DNA of 64,000 bases. Source: Tanytarsus gracilentus (lineage: Eukaryota; Arthropoda; Insecta; Diptera; Chironomidae). The stretch lies in contig JAXRKN010000045.1 of the NCBI GenBank assembly GCA_038502055.1, forward strand, positions 5,354,501 through 5,418,500. The letters run 5' to 3'. The notes beneath the pieces are model-generated. The model was not told the origin of the DNA, did not search any database, and saw only the letters and a list, made by a program, of their open reading frames with translations. Made by a program: the position numbers and the translations under genes. Below are positions 1 to 11,500 of the stretch, piece after piece; the stretch's first letter is position 1; every line of letters begins with the position of its first letter.

Positions 1-2571
1 TCCTCACAACCCATTTCCCATTCCATTATCATTACATCATGACAAAAGCAACCATAAATGTTTATATTTTATGATGTCATGAATATTATTGAAGGATTAA
101 GAATGATATCAGGGCGAATTACAGCAGCTTTCCTCATGCTTATGTATGTTGAGTTATGATGCTGCGTGATACAATTGAGTTGTGGCCATTGCATGTATTG
201 ATTTTTTTAATGCTAGAAGCAAAACTTTTTAAGGATTTTAATGAAATTTAATAAAAATTTACAAAATCATATACGAACATCAATTGATCAATTTTTCGAA
301 ATGTTCTCTAAGTTTCTACTCATTTTTGTAACTTACTTTTTTAGTTATTATTAGCATTATTTTTTCCAAAATTAAAAATTTCAAGACACGTTAAAAAATA
401 ATAACTGGAAATTTCAATAATAAAAAGAAATAAAAATAAGTTTTTAAATGTCATTCACCTCAACTCAGGCATGACATTCAAAATGATTTCTCCGAAAATC
501 CACATGAGAGACAAAAATTCCTTAATAAGATTTTCATGTAAAGTCTTTAAGGCCAACAGAAACTCTTTAGAGGGATTTCCGTACGTCTTGAAAAGTCCTA
601 AAACAATATTTAGCAAAGAATTTTTCGAGATATTTTCTTCGTTACTGACCTCTTCCATCATGCCACTGAGTGACGGATGTCTTCATGGAATTTTAGATCT
701 CAAACATTTTTGCACGATCATTGAGAAAACTTTAAGGTTGTGTGAAAAAAACTAAAGCACTTAGTGAAATTGACATAATCCGCTTTTGACAGCTGGAAGA
801 AATTAAGTTGTAAAGTTAAACCGACAACCACAAAAAAGTTTTCAAATTCCTTAAAGTTTTTTCGATCAAACAAAAGCTTTAATATTTGAGTAATTTCCAC
901 TCCTTGCTTCCTTAACCATCACAACCGATTTTTCACCCACTCTCGAGTAAATAAGCGAAGATGCGAGCATACACAAAAATGTGGTTTATCTTCGCAAACA
1001 AGCCAAGGAATTGAAAAATGATGCAGCATAAAAAGCGTCGAATAGTTTTCTCTCTCTATCGCACAGCATTATTTGCCTAGCTGTCATGTCTGATTATGTT
1101 TTCATACGTCGTTGAGCAAAAGAGAGTTTTCTACATCTCGATATACGAAAATTGGCATTAGGAGATGATTCAATTTATGCTCTAGTGATTACTCTTCCTC
1201 ACCATCTTCCGAGATTTTCTTAAATATATTGATTTGATTGATGTTGAGGATTACTTGAGAGTCTGTCATGCCTTAAAGGTGGGACACTCTCAGATAAGCT
1301 CAAAAACTTATTTATCGACGTCAAAAATCAGAAACAGAATTTTCAAATCAAAATTCATTTCATTGTCATAATGGTCAAAATATTTTGTGTTGATTTATTG
1401 CATGGTCAATCTTCAATTTCCTTTTTTTAACTGTAAAATGAATGGATTTGGTTTTACTTTGTTGCCTTTTGATGGCTTATGGAGAGTTAGATTTTTAAAT
1501 TCAAATTTTAATTTTTTTATTAAAGAATTAAATTTTAATTTTAAAAAATTCAAAAGTTTTAAGAAAATCCAATCAAGCTCTCAATAGCAGCACCCTCAAA
1601 CCACATCATCACCGTCCATACTCAATGAACATGCATGACCATTGAAATTTATTCAAGTTGATAACGTTTTCATATTCCCATTTATTTCCATTATTTTCAC
1701 CAGCACTTTTTTGCATGAAAAAATGCAATGTGAAAACACACAGGCAGCGCTGAAAAATTCCTTTCACCATATCTGACTTTTCCACTTTCATTTCGATGAA
1801 TTAAAATGTCAGTAAAAATGATGCCATTTTTTTCCGCTTGGATACTCGATGAATGCACATCATGACTGTCCATGACTATCGAACGGCGAAAAAAGCTTTT
1901 TTCTGTCACTTTAACGGAATATTTATTAACCCAATTTCCTCGACGAAGCATGAGTGACATAATGGTCTATATAAATTTTTCATTTGAAAATTTGATTGAT
2001 TTTAGACTTCCAAAATTTGAAGCTTTGTAATTTTAATTATTCATGTGTATTTGCAAATTTAAGGGAATTTAATGAAAATTAGAAATGATGAAGTACAAAT
2101 GGTCGAGGCAAATTTACAAATGAAACCTTTCTGTCCTTAGGCTATTGGCTATTTTATGAAAGGAGAAAGACATGAAAGCTTTTTCAAAAAGTTCAATTTA
2201 AATTTTTTAAAACCGTTAACAAAATTTTAAATTTTAAAATTCAAAATTTCAGATGTAACCCATTAAAAATCTCGTTCTCCTTTTCCAGTGGCTACCTTTT
2301 CATTATTCCATGCAGCATTCTCAATACATGCATAAATTCATTGTCCTCTTTCTCTGTTCAGACCTGGGAGCAAAATAATCGATTTAATTAAAAATTTATG
2401 TTTTGCCATGTCTCCGATTCCCCAAAATGATGATGCTGATTCTGCATTGAACTTACTCATCGATTGAAAATTATTATCCATGAATTTCGTGTTCTGCAAG
2501 TCAATTAGCAATCCCAATTAATTCAATTATTTTTCTTCTTTTTGCATAATATGTAAAATTTGTCATCACAG
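1..2571. other. Non-coding DNA upstream of first visible Dscam exon
   Basis: This AT-rich stretch has no exon that I can support. It ends at a splice acceptor (AG at 2570-2571) directly before a Dscam exon that starts in phase 2, so at least its right part is an intron of that gene. Short open frames around 455-900 and 1387-1960 lack any recognisable domain and overlap one another on both strands. A fragment resembling the end of the ~100-bp MITE family (GGTGGGACACTC) occurs near 1279. Confidence 0.6.
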
Positions 2572-5500
2572 GTGGTCGATATATCGTGAATAGTGGGAGC
2601 ATTGACCTTTGCATACGCGTCGTTCGTCCTGATGATGCGGCAAAAAAATTCTCATGCCTCGCAACGAATATTTTAACTGGCGAGAGAAAACTGAGTGAGG
2701 TTGTTTCGTTATCGATAAAAGGTAAGAAAAATAAACACTGATAGCTATCTAAATTACCCTTTTTTATGTCTTCGAGTCATGCTTTTGAAAGCGAAGGAGA
2801 TGATGAAAATTTTTATCAGCATAAAAACCATAAAGATTTTTAATTTAAAGCTTATTTTATCTAATGATGATGATGTTCCATGTGTGGTTTAGAAAATAAT
2901 TTAAAGATGAACTGAAAAGATTATTATGAGATAGAATTTTTCGAAATTTTCAAACACAAAAAATAATTTGTTGCTCTGGGATTAAAAAAGAATTGTTTTA
3001 AAAATTTCCACTTCTAGTCAGCCTATTATTAGGTCAACGATTAGATTCTTTTTCAATTTGACTATAAGTCTAGACTTGCGTAAACTCTCATCTTAAAATT
3101 TTTATCATACGGCTGAAAGTTTTTTCAAGCAACAGAAAATGTCATAATAATTTTATAAAAGATCTCTCAGCAAAAGCTTCAACAGCCACTCAAGAAAAAA
3201 CTTTTATCTTCATTTTTCTTTCATATCCTTTTCAATGGAAGAAAAATGACACTTAGAATGACAAGGAGGAAAAACTTTGATTTTATGACACATTTATTAA
3301 AAATTTAGATATCCAGGAAGAGATAAAATATTTGAAAATTTTTTTCATAGTTTCTAATCTTTGAAATTTTAAAAACAATTTTTCAAAATTCAGGAATAAA
3401 ATTTATTTTTAAATGGAGAAAATTGTTAAAAATTTAAAATAGTTTCCACCCCTTGATAAAATGATTACGCAAAAACCAACTGAATCAAAGTTCTCTAACA
3501 AAATTTATCACTGAATTTTTAACAGCTTATGACAGATATTTTCATAACCCCATGACATCATCATCCATCGTTCATCAGCTTAAAAGCTTTTTTCCCTCTC
3601 ACTCTCCTAGCTTTCAACTTAATCGAAGACTCCTCTTGTCACTCATTGACATGTGCATCATTTTTTTTATTCCAAACAAAAACTTTTTTCCTCTCATTTT
3701 TTTTGGCAAAATCGTACACACAGAAACTTCACATAATATGGCTCCGCAGTCGAGTCAAAAATCAATAATGGAAATGAGCGTAGATAGAGGTAGCAAAATT
3801 CACCTACCATGCAACATTCAGGGTTCTCCACTGCCAATCTATACATGGTATCGATTATCAGACTCCGGTTCATTTTATTCCGTTCCATCATCGCAGCGAA
3901 TCATTCCATCGCAAACTTTGTTGCTGATACGAAATGTTGAAGAACGAGATGCGGGACGATGGGTGAGAATTTAGAGATTAGTCGACAAAAACTTTCACTA
4001 AATTTTCAATAACTTTACAGATTTGCAAAGCATCAAATCCGTACGGCGAACTAAAATTGGAAATAATGCTGAAAGTACATTCCTATCTCTCGGCTCACAT
4101 AAGTCCGCAACACCAAACAGTAAATTCCGGATCGGCTGGTATTTTTAACTGTACAACTGCATCGTCATCGACCGATACACAAATCGAATGGTTTCACAAT
4201 GGAAAATCCATAATAGGAAGCGATGATATTCAAAGCGGTGGAAAGTAAGTCCTTAAAACAAGAAAGAGAGACACATAAAGATTAAAAGCTCATTAACAAA
4301 AAAAAACTCGTTTATCACCGAATATTAAAAATGAGGTCGTCGTTTTCTCATTTTTAATTAATCACTCAACCGGCTTTCATGCATGAAAAGTCAAATCTGC
4401 GGAAATTCTCTCATGTGAATGTCGCAATGTCATTAAATTATTAATTAAAAAGAAATGGCATTAAAAAAATTCTCGTCAAGCATGGGAAAAATCATAGTTG
4501 TGGAAAAAGTGTTTCATATCAAAAAATTATGGTTCGATGAACAATTTAAAAAAGTCTTTTAAATATGTTAATTAAGTTTTAATATGGAGTCAGATATGAG
4601 AAGTTTAACAGTTTAAAAAAAAAACGTTAAAAATTTGAATTTTAAAATACGTTAACAAAATTATAACTAAAAAGTTTAAAATGTTAGAATACGTTAACAA
4701 AATTATAACTTAAAAGTTTGAAATTTTACAATCCGTTATGAAAATTACAATTTTAACTGCATTGCATTAAATCAACATTTTATTTTATCGTGAATGAAAA
4801 ACTCTACTAAAATCATTCTAGATTTTTAATTAACAAAAATGTAATATTTATTTAGTGAGTGCAAAATTTTCTCCTAATTAATTTTTTGAAGAGAAACAAA
4901 TATGAAATAATTAGAGGGTCGCATGACAAAGCAAGGATTACATTTGTTAACATTTTAATTATTTTTTCGAAATCACTTTCGCCTACTTAATTTTTTCTGA
5001 ATACAAGCATAAATGTCGTAATTTACAATGTTCGCAATTTGCGCTGTTTTTAATTCATAAGAGTTTGAAAAGAACTCATAATATCAGATGAGTTAATTGC
5101 AAAAGAAATTAAATAGGATTTACTGTTTTGTGATAATTTTCATCTCGGCTTTCGCTTATTGTTATTTAATCCTTTTATTTTTGCAAAATGAAAAAGAGAA
5201 AATTAAAATCTGAGAGAGAAAAATGTGTGAGATTGCTAATAGCGTCGAGTGCTTGTTTGTCGACTTAACGAGCGTCTAATAAATCCGAGAATTCTCCCAT
5301 TTTTTAGGAAAACTTCGTTAAGAATTTTTATGTTTAGCAAAATATTTATGACTTCCGAAAGAAATTCCAAAACAATATCCATAAAGAAATGCGTTAAGCT
5401 GACACTAAAGGGATTACAAACTTTAGTAGTTGGTAAGACACTCTTTTCAAAGGACTTTTCTAGGTCATAATTTTTAAGACAATAAAATCCATCATCGCGA

Positions 5501-8500
5501 CAAAATAAATCCCCCTAGCTCATTTATTTCTCATTACCCGCTTCACAGTCCAAACATCTCAATGTCATCTTGCCATGAAAGAAACTTTTTCGTTATCATT
5601 CGTGCGATAACTTTGCGTGTATAATAAATTTTAAAATCTTTTCCACCGACACCACGAGAAGATAATTAATTATGAATTTTTAATAAAACAAAAAAAAATC
5701 TCTCCGTTTAGATTTTCGCTTATCGCGAGGAATTCATTAAGAATTAATGACGTTGGTAAGGATGACAAGGGAATATATCAGTGTTTAGTGTCGAGTAGTC
5801 GTGGCAGTGTACAAGCAGCGGGCGAACTAAAGCTAGGAGGTGAGTTGTGATAGAATATTTTGTTAAAATAATTTAAATGAGATTCAAAGATTTGAAAAAT
5901 AAAAATTTAAATGCCCGCCCATGGTTGAATTTATAATTAAGATTTATTACTGACTATCACGTACTATGTTCATTTCCTATGTGCACGCATACACTCCACG
6001 CAGATACCATGCCCGAGATGATTTACAGATTCATTGAGCAAAATGTTCGTCCGGGGGTTCATATTTCATTGAAATGCTCAGCACGTGGCACACCACCGCC
6101 TCAGGTATGAACGACTCAATTGTCGAACTTTATGAAAAAAAAATTAATTTCCTTTTTAACGCAAAAAAAAGTTCACTTGGTCGTTGGACTCGCAGCCAAT
6201 AATCGATCCATCACTACAACATCGCTATGCTATCGGACAGTTTGTAGATTTATCGGGTGATGTCATTAGTCATCTTAATATTTCACATGTTCGCACTGAA
6301 GACGGCGGACTGTACAAATGTAGAGCGTCAAATAGCATCGGTGAAATTTGGCACATGGCAAGACTAAATGTTTTTGGTCCACCTTATGTTCGTGCAATTA
6401 GTCCAATTCGTGCTGTGGCAGCTGAAGACTTAGTTGTTTTCTGTCCATTCTCTGGGTATCCCATAGACAGCATTCGCTGGGAGCGCGCAGGAATTGAAAT
6501 TACTGGAAGTGAGGAAATTTAACACTGTGAAGTTTTTTTGATTGATTAAAAATTTTTTTAATTTCCCAAAAGGCAATCGGTACACGGTGTCGAGTATTCA
6601 ACAGGGAGGTTATCTTAAAATAAATCAAATAGATCCGCAACATGATGCTGGAAGCTACATGTGCATTATTCGTACACGCAGCGGCGAGGAGGCACGTCGC
6701 GATATTCAAATCACTGTCAATAGTCCGCCCGTCATCGAAACATTTTCGTTTCCAAAAAATGTTCAAGAAGGTGGTCGTGCTCAAGTGACTTGTGCCGTCT
6801 CTTCGGGCGATATGCCCGTTTACTTTACATGGCACAAAGACGGTGCACCTTTATCGTTGAGTCTTCAAGTTAGCGAGAAGAAGGAGGAATTTTTTTCATT
6901 GTTAGTATTTAAGGACATCACAGCGAGACACTCGGGCAAGTATTCATGCTATGCGGCAAACTCCGCTGCGAAAGTCAACTACACCGCTGAGTTGTTTGTT
7001 AAAGGTTTGTTTAATTAGATCGGCATGTGGCATGTCGTTTAATTTTTAAACTTTACACAGTTCCACCACAATGGACGACAGAACCTCAGGACACTCATGT
7101 TATGTTGGGAAATCCAATATCAATAAAATGCGAGGCGAGTGGTTATCCGAAACCCTTAACAACGTGGTTCAAGGGCAAAAATAAGGCGTCTAAAGAATTT
7201 CAAGCGATCAACACCCGTGGCAGTGAAACACTTGCCGTAAATTTTGCAACGACTGACGACGAAGGTTTTTACATGTGCGAGGCAAACAATGAAATTGGAA
7301 GTGGGTTGAAGAAAATCATTTATATAAACGTCAATGAACCAGCCCGATTCGATTATGCATCGAAAAATGTATCAGCACGAAGAAATGATCCCGTTGTCCT
7401 CACTTGTCATGCAATGGGCGATGAACCACTGCACATAACTTGGACACACAACGGCAATCGAATTGATTTGAACAATTATCGTATTAGCATTGCCGAGATG
7501 AAGACAGATGAGGGCGTTCGATCACAACTCTCGATAAGTCGAACTGATAGACATGACAGTGGCAAGTATCGATGTGTGGGCGAAAATCAATTTGGACGCA
7601 GTGAACATTTGATTTTTTTGGCTGTTCAAGAAAGTCCAGATGCGCCCACATCTCTGGAGGTATTGGAAGTTAAAAGTCGAACGGTAAAGCTTTCGTGGAA
7701 ACGTCCGTACGATGGCAATTCACCGGTGCTTTCGTATCTCGTTCAATATAAACCTCTAAAGACGCTCCACGAACAAACTGTGATTACATCGTTAGATGAG
7801 GATTGGAAGGGACCTCATATAGCCAATCTAACCCTCCCCGGTGTTGGCGTTGCAACAAGGTAAAAAATGATTTAATTTATCTTCACAGAACATTTTTTAA
7901 TTTTAAAATTCTAAACAGCTACGATGGCGTTCAGCGTGAGCAAGCAACGATTGGTAATCTTCATCCATCCACAACATATTTAATGAGAATGTTGGTTGTA
8001 AATGAGATTGCACGATCGCCTTATACCGATGCGATAGTAATCAAGACCCAGGAGGAAGCGCCGACTGAGGCGCCGAGCAACATTCAAGTTCAGGCGGGAA
8101 CTGTTGGTGAATTGATAGTGACATGGCAAGTGCCACAAAAACTATCATGGAACGGTGAACTGCTCGGCTATCACGTAAATTATACGGAAGAGAGTAGACA
8201 GCAACAAAATGCCATAAATTACAACAGCAGCAATAGGTCTGTTAGTAAGACAATCACTGTGCACGGTTGGGCAACTACAAAATCGATAATCGGAGGATTG
8301 AGGAAATTTAACAAATATTCCATTCGAATACGTTCGTTTAACAGCATTGCACCGGGACCCTGGTCAACGCCAATTTTTGCCACCACTCTCGAAGGTATTC
8401 CAGAAGCATCTCCACAAAACGTCAACTGTACTTCGCTCTCATCGCAGAGTATTAAAATTTCATGGCATGAACCGCCGGCACAATTTCACGGCGGCATAAT

Positions 8501-11500
8501 TCAGGGATATAAAGTTCTTTATCGTCCCATGGTAAAGCAGTGTAAGTTAGCATAAATCAAGATGAATTTTTTGATTTATTATCTTTTTCTTTAAACAGTG
8601 GAATTCACAGCGAGTGAAGTGAAGCGCACGACAAATATGGAAACGTATTTGCATGGTAATCAACTCTCATTTTTTCAGGCATTTAAGTCGATTCATTTGA
8701 GTCGAGTGAAGTAATCGACTTTTTGAGTCGATTGCGTTTTTTTGCAATCGGCTCGAGTCGATTCAATTCGATTGCGTTTTTTTGCAATTGGCTCGAGTCG
8801 ATTCGAGTCGATTGCGGTTTTTTGCCAATCGGCTCGAGTCGATTCGAGTCGATTCAAGTCGATTGCGTTTTTTTGCAATCGGCTCGAGTCGATTCGAGTT
8901 GATTGCGGTTTTTTGCCAATCGACTCGAGTCGATTCAAGTCGATTGCGTTTTTTTGCAATCGGCTCGAGTTGACTTGAGTCGATTGCGTTTTATGTGTAA
9001 ATTTTCTGAAACAAGATTCATAGAAGTGAGATCTGGTGTAAGAAGTGAGATACACTCAACCTAAGTTCCAGTGCTGGAAGTGAGATCCAGTCAACGAATG
9101 ATGCAGTGCTGGAAGTGAGATCCAGTCAACATATGATACAGTGCTGGAAGTGAAATCCAGTCAACGAATGATACAGTGCTGGAAGTGAAATCCAGTCAAC
9201 GAATGATGCAGTGCTGGAAGTGACATCCAGTCAATCTAAGTTTCAGTGCTGGAAGTGAGATCCAGTCAACATATGATGCAGTGCTGGAAGTGACATCCAG
9301 TCAATCTAAGTTTCAGTGCTGGAAGTGAGATCCAGTCAACATATGATACAGTGCTGGAAGTGACATCCAGTCAATCTAAGTTTCAGTGCTGGAAGTGAGA
9401 TCCAGTCAACATATGATACAGTGCTGGAAGTGAGATCCAGTCAACATATGATACAGTGCTGGAAGTGAAATCCAGTCAACGAATGATACAGTGCTGGAAG
9501 TGAGATCCAGTCAATCTAAGTTTCAGTGCTGGAAGTGAGATCCAGTCAACGAATGATACAGTGCTGGAAGTGACATCCAGTCAATCTAAGTTTCAGTGCT
9601 GGAAGTGAGATCCAGTCAACATATGATACAGTGCTGGAAGTGAGATCCAGTCAACATATGATGCAGTGCTGGAAGTGACATCCAGTCAACATATGATACA
9701 GTGCTGGAAGTGAAATCCAGTCAACATATGATACAGTGCTGGAAGTGAAATCCAGTCAACGAATGATGCAGTGCTGGAAGTGAGATCCAGTCAACATATG
9801 ATACAGTGCTGGAAGTGAAATCAGTAACGAATGTACAGTGCTGGAAGTGAGATCCAGTAACATTGATGCAGTGCTGGAAGTGACTCCAGTAACGAATGAT
9901 CAGTGCTGGTGTGAGATTGTAACTGCTCGGTTCCAGTGGCTTGGTTGACTGGATCGCCTTCCTGCCCAGTGTCTTCTCTGAATCTTGTTTAAAAAAATAA
10001 AATAAAATAAGTCAAGTGCTCGGCGTTAAGTCGAGCGATGGAAAACTCCTCGATCGCTCGAGCCGATTGCAAAAAAACAATCGACTTGAATCGCTCGAGT
10101 CGATTGGCAAAAAACCCAATCTCGATCGCTGGCCGATTGCAAAAAAATGTAGCCTCGGCGTTGAAAAAATGATTGCGCTGGTGTTGGAAAAAGAATCGCT
10201 TGATCGCTGAGGATTGAAAAAAAGAATCGACTTGAATCGACTCGAGCCGATTGCAAAAAACGCAATCGACTCGAGTGAATTCACTCGACTTAAATCCCTG
10301 CATTTTTTTATCATTCATTTTTCAAAATTCTTTCAATTCAATTCCAGGTCTAATGAAAGCAACAAATTATTCTGTTCGAGTGCTCGCTTTTACAAGCAGC
10401 GGAGATGGTTTACACTCAATTCCTGTTTATTGCACTACTGATGAAGATGTACCGGATGCACCGGCCAACATTAAAGCTGCAGCATTGACGGGCGAATCGA
10501 TTTTAATCTCATGGCTTCCACCAATTCAAAAGAATGGCTTGATTTCACATTACACGGTCTACAGCAAGGAATCGGGTCGGAAAGCACAAACAAGAAGTGA
10601 GTACAGTCATAACTTATTCTCTGTAAGGATTTGTTCGTAAATTATGGGATGTGAAAATTGAAATCTACAGCGATAACGCTGCATGCGCTCTTTAGAGAGG
10701 TTTGAAATCATAATTCACAGCTTTTGCAGGGGTGCTTTGGTGTTTGCCACAAAAAAATAAAAATCGACCCTTATTTATACTTTTTTATAATCTCGATAAT
10801 AGGCAACATGGTACGTGTTGATGAGAATGGATATCCTTGTACCTTTGAAGCGAGAAACTTAATAGAGAATCAAAAATACGACTTTTGGGTGACTGCCTCG
10901 ACGAGTGTCGGTGAAGGTAAATCTCTCACTTAAAATATTACACTTTAACTCTTAATTTTTTCTCATTTCTGAAGGTGAACCCACATCACTCATAAGTCAG
11001 ACGACAAATACACGGGCGCCCGCCCGAATCGCTTCATTCTCACAAACAATAAAAGTTCCAGTCGGCACGACGCTCATGCTTGAATGTCAGGCGGTCGGTA
11101 ATCCAACGCCACGTGCACGGTGGTTAACGCGTGATCGGCCAGTTACATTTAGTCCATTTTATGAAGTGACCGCCGAGGGACATCTAAAAATTCACAGTGT
11201 GGAGCCGAGCTTGAGTGGAAATTTCACATGTTCAGCAAAAAATCTCTTTGGTGAAGATGAAATTTATTATCATGTCGTCGCCCTCAAACCGCCTTCAGCA
11301 CCGCAACTTAGTGTTCAGTTTTCGACAAGTGATAGCATGAAATTGAAGTGGGAAGCACCTGAGAGCGGTGGCATTGCCATTCTCGGCTACATAATTCTCT
11401 ATCGTGTGACCGGAGAAACTTGGTCACGCATCGAATTGCCACCGGATCAAACGAGTTACACGCTCAATGGCCTCAAATGTGGCACGACATATATCTTAAA

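Larger units (their letters stand above)
8676..10300. mobile_element. hAT-like fold-back element with 35-bp satellite core, in Dscam intron
   Basis: The element starts CAGGCATTTAAGTCGA and ends with the inverse of CAGGGATTTAAGTCGAGTG. It is flanked by an identical 8-bp duplication, CATTTTTT (8668-8675 and 10301-10308). CAGGG-type ends with 8-bp duplications are the signature of the hAT superfamily. Inside each end is an array built on the motif GAGTCGATTC, with units of about 40-51 bp. The left array (~8700-8995) and right array (~10030-10290) are in opposite orientation. Between them lies a 35-bp tandem repeat. No transposase coding is visible, so the element is non-autonomous. It sits in the intron between exons 8599-8655 and 10348-10596. 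Confidence 0.8.

Noticed and set aside
2722..3723. Possible alternative Ig exons (Dscam1-like variable cluster) in this intron
   Set aside because: No repeated Ig-like open frames with splice sites are present; only the single exon at 3724 reads as Ig3.
8693..9055. Open frames rich in RVDSSRLRFF-type repeats, also at 9989-10441
   Set aside because: They exist in several frames and both strands because the underlying DNA is a short tandem repeat inside a transposon.
9069..9910. CRISPR-like regular array
   Set aside because: Units are contiguous and similar along their full 35 bp, with no unique spacers and no cas genes; the window is an animal genome.
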